From JAWOHX01 sp046484975 (lineage in GTDB: Bacteria; Bacillota; Clostridia; DUPQ01), in contig JAWOHX010000066.1 in the NCBI GenBank assembly GCA_046484975.1, positions 1 to 28,411 of the forward strand: a stretch of DNA of 28,411 bases, given 5' to 3'. Below, piece by piece: positions 8,079-15,229 of the stretch. Every line of letters begins with the position of its first letter. The first letter of the stretch is position 1. A program made the position numbers and the translations under genes. The notes under the pieces are model-generated. The model worked only from the letters and a program-made list of their open reading frames with translations, searched no databases and had not been told where the DNA came from.

Positions 8079-8621
8079 TCAATATCGGTTGAACGAGGAC
8101 ATCTCCTCCAGGGGTTTCCTGACCTTCGGCCTGATTCTTTTGTCCGCCGGATGGCCGATGGAGACGAGCAGGCCGATTTTCTTATCAGCCGGAATACCCA
8201 GGATGGTACGGATCCGGTCCTGTCGAAACCATCCAAGGATGCAGGTCCCCAAACCGAGGTCAGCGGCCTGGTAACAAAAGCTTGACACGGCGTTTGCCAT
8301 ATCGATGTGGGCATAGTCAATGGACGTGCGGGCACTCCCAATGGTGGCGGAGAGACCGGCAGGCTCCATCACCACCACGGCGAAGGCCTTGGCCGTGTCC
8401 GTGAACTTGTTGAAGCGGACCACTTTGCTGTATGTGTTCTGTGCGATTTCCGGCAGGAGAACGGGATCGTCGACAATGACGAATCTCCATGGCTGGGAAT
8501 TGCAGGCGGATGGGGAAAGCCTTGCTGCTTCCAGGCAGGCGATGAGTTTTTCCCGTTCCACCGGCTCTTCCGTATACCTCCGCACACTTTGCCTTGTCCT
8601 GGCCAGTTGTGAAAAATCCAT
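8079..8621 (-). CDS. FMN-dependent nitroreductase-family oxidoreductase
   Basis: 180 residues. It has the nitroreductase fold signatures: RTRQSVRRY near the N-terminus (FMN phosphate contacts by Arg), SPSACNSQPWRF (36-47) and DLGLGTCILGWF (121-132), followed by a nucleotide-pocket strand LLVSIGHPADKRIRPK. Such enzymes use NAD(P)H to reduce flavin, quinones or nitro compounds; the natural substrate is unknown. The open frame extends to 8759, but ATG 8619-8621 has AAGGAG 8 bases upstream and matches the family start, while the extension overlaps the divergent gene. It lies back to back with the glycerol-1-phosphate dehydrogenase gene, sharing a short control region. Confidence 0.9.
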   Translation of the reverse strand: MDFSQLARTRQSVRRYTEEPVEREKLIACLEAARLSPSACNSQPWRFVIVDDPVLLPEIAQNTYSKVVRFNKFTDTAKAFAVVVMEPAGLSATIGSARTSIDYAHIDMANAVSSFCYQAADLGLGTCILGWFRQDRIRTILGIPADKKIGLLVSIGHPADKRIRPKVRKPLEEMSSFNRY

Positions 8622-8643
8622 GATCTTTCTCCTTCCATGGGTT

Positions 8644-8672
8644 TTGATATCCTTCCATGTATATGGTATCAT
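8644..8672 (+). promoter_or_regulatory. Promoter of the glycerol-1-phosphate dehydrogenase gene, overlapping the divergent control region
   Basis: On the plus strand TTGATA (8644-8649) and TATCAT (8667-8672) are 17 bases apart, with the start expected near 8679. The spacer contains a near-perfect palindrome CCATGTATATGG (8655-8666). On the minus strand TATGAT (8674-8669) is a possible -10 box for the nitroreductase gene, so both promoters would overlap and compete. Confidence 0.6.
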
Positions 8673-8699
8673 AATCTGGATAAGGAGAGAACAAAGGAC

Positions 8700-10040
8700 A
8701 TGATTGACGCCAGCCGGAAACTGACCCTGCCCCAACCCTTCTGTGACTGCACCCATCATGCGGTTTTGGATGTCAGCGTGTATCTAGGGGAAGGTGTCCT
8801 GGAGGATGCCTGCCTTTTCATCCGGGAGGACATCCCCGGGCAAAACGCCCTGCTGGTCACGGACAACCGGCTGTACGGCCTCTTCGGCGAACGGGTGGTA
8901 AAAATATTGGGTTCATGTTTTTCCCTGGAGACCTGCATCCTGCATGCTGAGCATCAGCTAGCGCCGGACGAGCCGGCAGTGGGGAGAGTGCTGATGGAAG
9001 TGGGTCCAGACACCTCATTCCTGGTGGCCTTGGGTTCCGGGACCGTCAACGACATCGTCCGGTATGTCTCCTCCCGCACAGGCCTGCCCTATGTCAGCAT
9101 CGGTACGGCCCCGTCCATGGACGGGTATGTATCCGTGGTCTCAGCCCTCATCAAAGGCAAGGCCAAGATCAACCGGCCCTCGGCATGCCCGAAGGTGGGC
9201 ATCTACGACACAGACATCATGAAGACAGCCCCGGAGGAAATGTTTTTCTGGGGATTCGGGGATATCATGGGAAAAATCATCGCCAGGGCTGACTGGATGC
9301 TGAGTCATCTGGTCACCGGGGAGAGGATCTGCCCGTTTTGCCTGGAACTGTCCGGACGGGCCGTCGATATGTGCATACAGGGTGTGGGTGAAATCCGGCA
9401 AAGGACGGCAAAAGGCACCAGGATCCTCACGGAAGCCCTCCTGCTCACCGGGCTGGCCATGCTCCTCAATACAGACAGCCGTCCTGCGGCTTCCAATGAG
9501 CACAACATGGGCCATTTCTGGGAAATGATGAAAATACGGGAGGGCGTGCCCCATCCCGCCCACGGGGAGGCCGTCGGTGTCGCCACCCTGTACTGCCTGG
9601 ATTTCTATCGGATGTTCTTTGACCAGGATTTCACATTCGTGGACATCGACCGGCTGGTGGGAGGGCGGGTTCTCCGTGGGGACCGGGACATGGCCCTTCG
9701 GAATCTCTTCGGTGAAGAGGTCGCCGGGGAGATCATCGCCTCCAATCCCGGGGAACCGGTGGATGATCTCATCCTCCGAACCAGGATTGAGAACCTTGTT
9801 CTCCATAGGGAAACGTTGAAAGGCCTTGCCTCCTCCCTGCCCGGGAAAGAGACCCTCATGGCCTTTTACAAAGCCCTCGGCGGAAAAACCTCCGCTTTGG
9901 AAATCGGCATCGATCCCGACCTTTTGAAAAAATCCCTGCTTTATGCCAAGGATTACAGGAGCCGGTACACCGTTTTCAAGACAGCGGAGGAACTGGGCAT
10001 GCTCCATGCGGTTATCGAAGGTGTCCTCTCTCAACCGTAG
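8700..10040 (+). CDS. egsA: sn-Glycerol-1-phosphate dehydrogenase (AraM/EgsA type)
   Basis: 446 residues. It reduces dihydroxyacetone phosphate to sn-glycerol 1-phosphate with NAD(P)H; archaea use this for membrane lipids, and Bacillus AraM is the best-known bacterial form. Visible are the nucleotide loop LVALGSGTVNDIVRY (108-122), SIGTAPSMDGYVS (133-145) with the substrate site, and the metal ligands of this iron/nickel/zinc dehydrogenase superfamily: Asp188 in GFGD, His268/His272 in EHNMGH and His288 in HPAHGE. The frame opens at 8637, but ATG 8700 fits the promoter start near 8679 and the AAGGAG at 8683-8688. It is alone on the plus strand; no PcrB-like prenyltransferase gene or arabinose gene is in the window, so its product's use is open. 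Its end overlaps the convergent CDF gene by 10 bases. Confidence 0.9.
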   Translation: MIDASRKLTLPQPFCDCTHHAVLDVSVYLGEGVLEDACLFIREDIPGQNALLVTDNRLYGLFGERVVKILGSCFSLETCILHAEHQLAPDEPAVGRVLMEVGPDTSFLVALGSGTVNDIVRYVSSRTGLPYVSIGTAPSMDGYVSVVSALIKGKAKINRPSACPKVGIYDTDIMKTAPEEMFFWGFGDIMGKIIARADWMLSHLVTGERICPFCLELSGRAVDMCIQGVGEIRQRTAKGTRILTEALLLTGLAMLLNTDSRPAASNEHNMGHFWEMMKIREGVPHPAHGEAVGVATLYCLDFYRMFFDQDFTFVDIDRLVGGRVLRGDRDMALRNLFGEEVAGEIIASNPGEPVDDLILRTRIENLVLHRETLKGLASSLPGKETLMAFYKALGGKTSALEIGIDPDLLKKSLLYAKDYRSRYTVFKTAEELGMLHAVIEGVLSQP

Positions 10041-10924
10041 GGTTCAATGTGGATGTTGATGACGGTCCACCTGCCGAGGAGACCGCTGATTTCTTTTTCT
10101 ATGTCTTCGGATATGCCATGGGATTTCTTGACCGTCAGGTCTTTGTCCACCAGGATGTGGATGTCGATGACGAAGGTTTTCCCTGTTTTCCTGGTTCTGA
10201 GCTTATGGTAATCCAGGACGTGCTCATGACCCTCCACGATCTCACGTATTTTCACCAGGTATTGTTCCTCCAGGGAGACATCCATCAGCTGGTTGATGTT
10301 GGTGCCAAGAATTTTCCAGGCCACCCGAAAGATGAAGAAACTGACAAAAATCTGGGCCAGAAAATCCAAAAACACAAATCCGGGGCCCAGAAGGACAGCG
10401 CCCCCCACGCCCAGAAGCGTGCCTACGGAGGACAGGGCATCAGAGCGGTTGTGCCAGGCGTTGGCGGTGACTGCTGCGTTTCCGGTGGTCATCCCCACCT
10501 TCTTCTGATAGCGGAAAAGCCCTTCTTTCAGGACAATCGAGAAGATGGCTGCAACCAGTGCAATCCATCCGATTCCTTCGAAAACCTCCCCATCGGCCCA
10601 GCGCCAGATATCCGTGACTCCACTTTTCAGGATGTTGAAACCCGCCAGGAACAAGGCGATGGACACAATCAGGGAAGCAACGTTTTCAATCTTTCCATGC
10701 CCATAATTGTGCTCCTCGTCCGCTGGTTTCTGAAAGATATGGATGCTGATCCAGACAATGACATCAGTGAACAGATCTGAAAAGGTGTGGATGGCATCCG
10801 CCACCATGGCACCGCTTTTGCCGAGGATACCGGACACCAGTTTGAAAACGGCAAGCAGGCTGTTGACGGCAAAGCTGACTTCTGTGGCTCTTTTTGCTTT
10901 TCGTGCATTCATTCCTTCAGGCAT
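10031..10924 (-). CDS. Cation diffusion facilitator (CDF) metal/proton antiporter
   Basis: 297 residues with the CDF plan: about six membrane segments in residues 15-205, then a soluble dimer domain to the end. CDF proteins export Zn, Fe, Mn or similar ions against protons. Site A is His46 and Asp50 in DAIHTFSD, with Asp54 close by; site TM5 is His158 and Asp162 in AWHNRSDA, so the set is HD-HD, a pattern common for zinc. The loop PADEEHNYGHGKIEN is a family hallmark (as in YiiP). ATG 10924 has a purine-rich site 8 bases before it; a TTG at 10930 would overlap the upstream stop codon. The gene follows the uroporphyrinogen-decarboxylase-like gene almost without a gap and is read with it. Confidence 0.93.
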   Translation of the reverse strand: MPEGMNARKAKRATEVSFAVNSLLAVFKLVSGILGKSGAMVADAIHTFSDLFTDVIVWISIHIFQKPADEEHNYGHGKIENVASLIVSIALFLAGFNILKSGVTDIWRWADGEVFEGIGWIALVAAIFSIVLKEGLFRYQKKVGMTTGNAAVTANAWHNRSDALSSVGTLLGVGGAVLLGPGFVFLDFLAQIFVSFFIFRVAWKILGTNINQLMDVSLEEQYLVKIREIVEGHEHVLDYHKLRTRKTGKTFVIDIHILVDKDLTVKKSHGISEDIEKEISGLLGRWTVINIHIEPYG

Positions 10925-10926
10925 GG

Positions 10927-12189
10927 TCAAAGCCCCCCTTCCGTCATCTCCCTGACGATACGCACCGCCTTTTTCACTTTCCCGGGGTCATCATCCAGGG
11001 TATAGATGTCACGGAATATGATCTCCAGCCTGCAGTTCCTGGCGGCAGCCACGGTTTTCCCGATATGCTCCCGGAAGGCCTGCTCATCGAAATTTCCCAC
11101 CCCGATGTAGTTGGGGCTGGGTTTCCTGGAGTAAACGACCTCCGTTCCCGCAAGGGCTTCCCCCATGTATTTCTCGTCGCACCAGGCGGATATGGAGACT
11201 TTTTTTAAGTTGGGGAGGTTCTCCAGGCAGTCCTTCCAGATGGCGTGGACAGGCTCGCAGCATCCGTAGTAGACCAGGCCGAATTCTTTTGCGGCTTTCT
11301 CAAAGTACGGATAGATGAATTCCCGGTACATCGTAGGGGAGATGCCGACGCTTTCCTGGGAGTTCATGTTTCCCCAGAGGTCCCGGAGACCAATCCGGCC
11401 GGTCCTCCGGCATTCTTCCGTGGGAAGCTGCTTTGTGAAACCGTAGCTGCCTGCCCCGGCCTTGTCGTTGTGGTTGTTGAGGGTAAGAAGACCTGTCTCT
11501 TCCTGCCATCGCATGTATCCGAGGGAATCCTCAATAATCAGTTGGAACAGGGCATGGGTCTCCTCCGGGTAATCCATCATGGAAACCATCAGCGTTTCCA
11601 GCCCCATCAGATTCACTGCCCTGGCAGTGAAGGACATGTACCATTGGAGGCTGTTGTTGTGGAAGGCCACCGGCAGGATGTCCCCCAGCACGTCATTCAC
11701 CGCATCCATCTTCTCCAGTGACTGCTTTTCGTCGTACCGGTAGACGGAAGGTCCGATCAGATGGAAATCCTGCCTCAGGTCCTTCACGGGGTGAACCATG
11801 GCATAACCGATTTGCCTTCCCCGGGCATCCGTGGCATGGTGGCTGACCCTCTCGAAGCCATGTTCCAGGATATGGATTGCCGGTTCCACCGTAAAGCAGT
11901 CTGGCACCACCTTGTCATCGTCCACCGACTCATGGTTCACGAGATGGAAGAGCAACTGGTCCTCCATGGCTCTCGCAAAGGGGGATGTGCAATGCATCGG
12001 CGGGTACAGCTCCCCGCGGAAGGGGTTGATCTCCATCACCACCATGGGCCTTTCCCCGGTTCCGTCATTGTGTCGGAACCAGGATTTTTCCCGTTCTGCC
12101 ATGACAGGCAGTCTGGCGTATTCAAGCTGTCTTTTAGCCAGCTCACGAAGGTATGCTTTTTCTGCATGGGTTACTTTAAAAAGGTTCAT
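10927..12189 (-). CDS. Uroporphyrinogen-decarboxylase-like (URO-D superfamily) protein
   Basis: 420 residues. The C-terminal half has URO-D-superfamily features: a barrel end with YYGCCEPVH (307-315), then LPNLKKVSISAWCDEKYMGE (325-344) and SRKPSP (354-359). In corrinoid-dependent methyltransferases of this superfamily (MtbA/MtaA and relatives) a His/Cys zinc site activates a thiol; Cys310 or Cys311 could play that part here. The N-terminal haem-type substrate arginines of true HemE are not evident, so I do not call it a haem enzyme. No corrinoid protein gene is near. It has its own promoter inside the end of feoB and is followed by the CDF exporter. The ribosome binding site (AAAGGA, 11 bases off) is weak. 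The substrate is unknown. Confidence 0.8.
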   Translation of the reverse strand: MNLFKVTHAEKAYLRELAKRQLEYARLPVMAEREKSWFRHNDGTGERPMVVMEINPFRGELYPPMHCTSPFARAMEDQLLFHLVNHESVDDDKVVPDCFTVEPAIHILEHGFERVSHHATDARGRQIGYAMVHPVKDLRQDFHLIGPSVYRYDEKQSLEKMDAVNDVLGDILPVAFHNNSLQWYMSFTARAVNLMGLETLMVSMMDYPEETHALFQLIIEDSLGYMRWQEETGLLTLNNHNDKAGAGSYGFTKQLPTEECRRTGRIGLRDLWGNMNSQESVGISPTMYREFIYPYFEKAAKEFGLVYYGCCEPVHAIWKDCLENLPNLKKVSISAWCDEKYMGEALAGTEVVYSRKPSPNYIGVGNFDEQAFREHIGKTVAAARNCRLEIIFRDIYTLDDDPGKVKKAVRIVREMTEGGL

Positions 12190-12218
12190 AATGGGTGATG
12201 TCCTTTGTTTTTACCTCC

Positions 12219-12246
12219 ATTATATCCCACCGTCTGATTTATTCAA
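12219..12246 (-). promoter_or_regulatory. Promoter of the URO-D-like/CDF unit, overlapping the end of feoB
   Basis: TTGAAT (12241-12246) and TATAAT (12219-12224) on the minus strand are 16 bases apart. The -35 box covers the feoB stop codon. The start is expected near 12212, leaving a leader of about 22 bases before ATG 12189. No terminator separates it from feoB, so read-through from the iron operon is possible. Confidence 0.65.
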
Positions 12247-14239
12247 TTGTTTTCGGAACCCGCTGTTTCTTCCATCCCGTTTTGTTCATGAGAAGGATGC
12301 CTGCAAGCACAAGGGCTGCAACGACCAGATAACTGCCGAAAAGTCCCAGCAGGCTGCCCAGGGAAAAGAACAGGAAGGCAAACACCCAGGCCGTCAGAAA
12401 TTGGTAGCCCACGGAAAACAGGGTCCAGCCGGAGGAACCGGTTTCCCGCCGGATGACTCCGATGACCGCCACACAGGGTGTGTAAAGCAGGCTGAATACC
12501 AGGAAGGAGTATGCGGAGATTGCAGTGAAACTCTGTCGCATCAGTTCATATCCGGATTCCGCGAACCCGTAGATGATGGAGAAATTGCTCACCACAGCCT
12601 CCTTGGCCATGATACCCCCGATGATGGCCATGGAGGACTGCCAGGTGCCAAAGCCAAGTGGCTTGAAAATGACGGACAGGAACCGTCCGAAGATGGCGGC
12701 GAAGCTTTCCGTGATCTCAACCATGCCTGTGGAATTGAAGTTCAACAGGAGCCACATCACGACGGAAGCGCTGAATATGATGGTCCCCGCCTTGACCACA
12801 TAGTCCTTCGCCCTTTCCCAGACGGAAAGAAAGACGCTCTTCAGGTTGGGCAGCCTGTAATCGGGAAGTTCCATGATGAAAAAGGAATCCTCTGCCTTTA
12901 CCACCGTCCTCTTGAGCAACGTCCCCATGAAAACCGCCACCAGTATCCCCAGTATGTACAGGGAAAAGGTGACGATGTTCTCGCTGCCCCGGAAGAACAA
13001 TCCTGCAAACAGGATATAGATGGGAAGCCTGGCCCCGCAGGACATGAAGGGGTTGATAAGGATGGCCAGGAGTTTCTCCTTGTTGCTCTGCAGGGTCCTG
13101 GTGGCCATGATGGCCGGCACGTTGCAGCCAAAACCCATGACCATGGGAACGAAAGCCTTGCCGTTGAGCCCGGCTTTTTTCATGATGCCGTCCATGACGA
13201 AGGCGGCCCGGGCGATGTAGCCACTGTCCTCCAGCAAGGCGATGGCGGTGAACAGGATGACGATGTTTGGCAGGAATACCAGGACGCCACCCACCCCGCT
13301 GATGATCCCTTCCCCCACGAGGGAGGCGAGCCATTCCCTGGCCCCCAGGGATGCCAGGACCTCCATGCTCCAGCCTGAGAAACGGGTGAAGATTCCTTCC
13401 AGAAGGTCGGAGAAAAAATTGCCGATGCCAAACGTCACCTGAAAAACCAGGAACATCATCAGCGCGAAGACAGGCAATCCCGTCCAGCGGTTGGTCAGGA
13501 TCCTGTCGATTTTTTCCGTGAGGCCATGCTGTCCCTCCACTTTGAATGATTTTGAGAGGGTTTCGTTGATGTATTGCTGCCGGGCCGTAATGATTTCCTT
13601 GTAATGGTCCTTCTGCTCCATACTTTTCACATTGTGGAAAAAATCCTGTCCCGGGTCCATCAGGTGCATCAGGTTCGCTGGAAACCAGGGAACCCCTGCG
13701 ACCACCTTACGCCCTGTCAGGCTTTCCTGTGCAATATGGTTGCTCAAGTGATGAATGCCCTTGCCCTTGGTGGCGGATATGGCCACGCAGGGGATGCCCA
13801 GCCGGCGGGAAATCTCCTCTGTGTCGATGGTTCCTTTTCTTTTCTCGAAAACATCCAGCATGTTGAAGGCCAGAAGGGTGGGGGTTCCCGTCTCGATGAG
13901 CTCCAGGGTCAGGTTCATGTTCCGGGCGGGGTTTGTGATGTCCACCACGTTCACCACCACATCGGGTTTTTCCCGTATGATGAAGTCCCGGGTGATTTTC
14001 TCTTCCATGGTGAAAGGATTGAGGGTGTAGGTTCCCGGGAGGTCGATGATCTGGTAGGCTTTCCTGTTGTGGACCATCCGGCCTGTTTTCTTCTCCACCG
14101 TGACCCCCGGCCAGTTCCCGGTGCTCTGGTTCATGCCTGTGAGGACATTGAACAGGGTGGTCTTCCCTGAATTTGGGTTTCCAGCCAGGGCAACCTTTAT
14201 TCCCATTTCCATGGTTTTTCCAGAGCCTTCTTTTTGCAT
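12239..14239 (-). CDS. feoB: Ferrous iron transporter FeoB
   Basis: 666 residues. FeoB imports Fe(II) across the inner membrane and carries an N-terminal GTPase. Visible are G1 GNPNSGKT (20-27), G3 DLPG (66-69), G4 NMLD (126-129) and G5 SATKG (155-159), then a helical spacer and about eight membrane segments from residue 245 with the Gate motifs (PNIVILFTAIALLEDSGYIA and GFGCNVPAI, whose Cys is conserved). The C-terminus ends soon after the last membrane helix, as in Gram-positive FeoB, without the cytoplasmic tail of E. coli. A TTG at 14245 would overlap the feoA stop codon; I chose ATG 14239. It is the second gene of feoA-feoB. Confidence 0.96.
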   Translation of the reverse strand: MQKEGSGKTMEMGIKVALAGNPNSGKTTLFNVLTGMNQSTGNWPGVTVEKKTGRMVHNRKAYQIIDLPGTYTLNPFTMEEKITRDFIIREKPDVVVNVVDITNPARNMNLTLELIETGTPTLLAFNMLDVFEKRKGTIDTEEISRRLGIPCVAISATKGKGIHHLSNHIAQESLTGRKVVAGVPWFPANLMHLMDPGQDFFHNVKSMEQKDHYKEIITARQQYINETLSKSFKVEGQHGLTEKIDRILTNRWTGLPVFALMMFLVFQVTFGIGNFFSDLLEGIFTRFSGWSMEVLASLGAREWLASLVGEGIISGVGGVLVFLPNIVILFTAIALLEDSGYIARAAFVMDGIMKKAGLNGKAFVPMVMGFGCNVPAIMATRTLQSNKEKLLAILINPFMSCGARLPIYILFAGLFFRGSENIVTFSLYILGILVAVFMGTLLKRTVVKAEDSFFIMELPDYRLPNLKSVFLSVWERAKDYVVKAGTIIFSASVVMWLLLNFNSTGMVEITESFAAIFGRFLSVIFKPLGFGTWQSSMAIIGGIMAKEAVVSNFSIIYGFAESGYELMRQSFTAISAYSFLVFSLLYTPCVAVIGVIRRETGSSGWTLFSVGYQFLTAWVFAFLFFSLGSLLGLFGSYLVVAALVLAGILLMNKTGWKKQRVPKTIE

Positions 14240-14241
14240 CT

Positions 14242-14469
14242 TCAAGCGGTCCTTAGGAATATCTTCGAGGCAAGCTTGTTCTCCAGGGCGATTTTACTGT
14301 TGCCCACCCGGACAATCATTGCGTTTCCCTTGTTGTAGAGCACCAAAACCTCACATCCCTCCATGAAACCGTAGCCGTACAGCCTTTTACGGATGTCGTC
14401 AGGTGCGTCGATGTGGTCGATGATGCCCGTCCCGTTGTCCCTGATGCTTCCCATGTCATGGTTCCTCAT
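14242..14469 (-). CDS. feoA: FeoA, SH3-like accessory protein of ferrous iron uptake
   Basis: 75 residues, the normal FeoA size. It has the FeoA beta-barrel pattern: RKRLYGYGFMEGCEVLVLYN, then NAMIVRVGNSKIALENKLASKIFL. FeoA is a small cytoplasmic protein needed for FeoB activity. ATG 14469 has GGAGGG 7 bases before it; the frame extends 11 codons further up, but those cover the operator and leader. The stop codon lies 2 bases before the chosen feoB start, so the pair is coupled. It has its own promoter and operator upstream. Confidence 0.95.
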   Translation of the reverse strand: MRNHDMGSIRDNGTGIIDHIDAPDDIRKRLYGYGFMEGCEVLVLYNKGNAMIVRVGNSKIALENKLASKIFLRTA

Positions 14470-14484
14470 GCTGGACCCTCCATA

Positions 14485-14500
14485 GTTAGTCTTTACTAAC
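14485..14500 (-). promoter_or_regulatory. Palindromic operator, likely bound by the DtxR-type regulator
   Basis: GTTAGT (14485-14490) and ACTAAC (14495-14500) form a perfect inverted repeat around CTTT. It starts about 5 bases after the predicted feoAB start site, so a bound repressor would block elongation or open complex formation. Sites of TTAG...CTAA type are typical for DtxR/IdeR-like regulators, and such a regulator is coded 48 bases upstream. Confidence 0.7.
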
Positions 14501-14511
14501 ATATCAGATAC

Positions 14512-14540
14512 AATATACCACTTCCATGGGCCGTATGCAA
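14512..14540 (-). promoter_or_regulatory. Sigma-A promoter of feoA-feoB
   Basis: TTGCAT (14535-14540) and TATATT (14512-14517) on the minus strand are 17 bases apart, giving a start near 14505. It lies between the regulator gene and feoA, so feoAB can be switched apart from the ferredoxin-regulator genes. Confidence 0.65.
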
Positions 14541-14547
14541 GATGTTT

Positions 14548-14934
14548 TTACTCTTTCTTCAGATATCCTTCGGTGAAATCCCGGAGTTTTCCCATGGTCT
14601 CCGGACTGATGACGTGCTCGATCAGGCAGGCGTCCTTTTCCGCGGTCTTGAGGGAGACCTTCAGGATGTCCGCCAGGAACATGCGGATGGCCTTGTGTCG
14701 CCTGTCAATCCTGCCCGCCTCGCCCTTTCCCTTCTCCGTGAGATAGACAATGCCATATTTCTCATGGCTCACCAGGTTCATGCTTTTTAGTTTCTCCACC
14801 GCCTGGTTGGCGCTGGCCTTGGAGACCTTCATCTCCTTGGCCATATCCGTGAGTCTTATGCCTCCGCTTTCGTCGCAGGCCTGGAAAATTGTCTCGAGGT
14901 AATCCTCGTCTGACTGGGTCAAGCGTTCGCTCAT
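14548..14934 (-). CDS. DtxR/MntR-family metal-dependent transcription regulator
   Basis: 128 residues, a short form with the N-terminal winged helix (1-65, recognition part SKASANQAVEKL) and the dimer/metal domain (70-125), but without the SH3 domain of DtxR. Metal site residues mix two types: Asp11 in EDYLE is as in MntR (Asp8), while Cys103 in CLIEH is as in DtxR (Cys102), with Glu106, His107 and His80 shared. This leaves the sensed metal open; iron is favoured by the flanking ferredoxin and feoAB genes. AAAGGA precedes ATG 14932-14934. It follows the ferredoxin gene by 43 bases, probably on the same transcript. A probable role is repression of feoAB through the operator at 14485-14500. Confidence 0.92.
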   Translation of the reverse strand: MSERLTQSDEDYLETIFQACDESGGIRLTDMAKEMKVSKASANQAVEKLKSMNLVSHEKYGIVYLTEKGKGEAGRIDRRHKAIRMFLADILKVSLKTAEKDACLIEHVISPETMGKLRDFTEGYLKKE

Positions 14935-14977
14935 CCTATTTCCTTTCGAATGCCGTCAAGGCCGGGCAGCTGTTCCT

Positions 14978-15166
14978 CTATGTGATCTCGATGGCATCCA
15001 CGGGGCATTGTTCCTTTGCGTCATTGGCCTTTCCGGCCAGTTCCCCGTCAATCTCCACATCCTTTGCAACGGCCATGCCGTCGTCCTCCATTTCGAAGAC
15101 CTCCGGACAAAGGTCCACGCATAGTTCACATCCGATGCAAGTTGTTTTATCCACTTTTGCTTTCAT
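14978..15166 (-). CDS. Single-cluster [4Fe-4S] ferredoxin
   Basis: 62 residues. Cys10, Cys13 and Cys16 (CIGCELC) plus Cys54 (CPVDAIEI) give one [4Fe-4S] cluster; Cys20 (DLCPEVFEM) is an extra conserved Cys seen in many ferredoxins of this type. The middle of the protein, which would bind a second cluster in clostridial 2[4Fe-4S] ferredoxins, has no Cys. It is a small acidic electron carrier. ATG 15166 has GGAGG 6 bases upstream; the longer frame to 15199 lacks a site. It is first in a unit with the DtxR-type regulator, a link between an iron-sulfur protein and iron control. Confidence 0.94.
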   Translation of the reverse strand: MKAKVDKTTCIGCELCVDLCPEVFEMEDDGMAVAKDVEIDGELAGKANDAKEQCPVDAIEIT

Positions 15167-15201
15167 GTCCAATCCTCCGTCATTCAATGGTTTCTCCACA
15201 T

Positions 15202-15229
15202 ATTATACCACCATATCCTCCCCCGTTAA
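15202..15229 (-). promoter_or_regulatory. Extended -10 promoter of the ferredoxin-regulator unit
   Basis: TATAAT (15202-15207) is preceded by TGG, an extended -10 (TGnTATAAT). A weak -35 box TTAACG (15224-15229) lies 16 bases upstream within the end of the MscS gene. The -35 box is part of the palindrome CCGTTAACGG (15223-15232). Confidence 0.6.

Noticed and set aside
8622..8759. Longer nitroreductase starting at 8759
   Set aside because: The extra 46 residues lie across the divergent promoter and the start of the plus-strand dehydrogenase gene; ATG 8621 has a good ribosome binding site and fits the family.
9141..10034. Long minus-strand open frame opposite the glycerol-1-phosphate dehydrogenase gene
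   Set aside because: Shadow of a GC-rich coding region; no ribosome binding site and a Gly/Pro/His-rich composition without any motif.
10927..12189. Haem biosynthesis HemE
   Set aside because: Only the superfamily barrel end is shared; the N-terminal substrate motif of HemE is not seen and no haem genes are near.
11831..13378. Plus-strand open frame of 515 codons opposite feoB and the URO-D-like gene
   Set aside because: It crosses two clear minus-strand genes and their promoter, and its His/Gln/Gly-rich translation has no domain signature.
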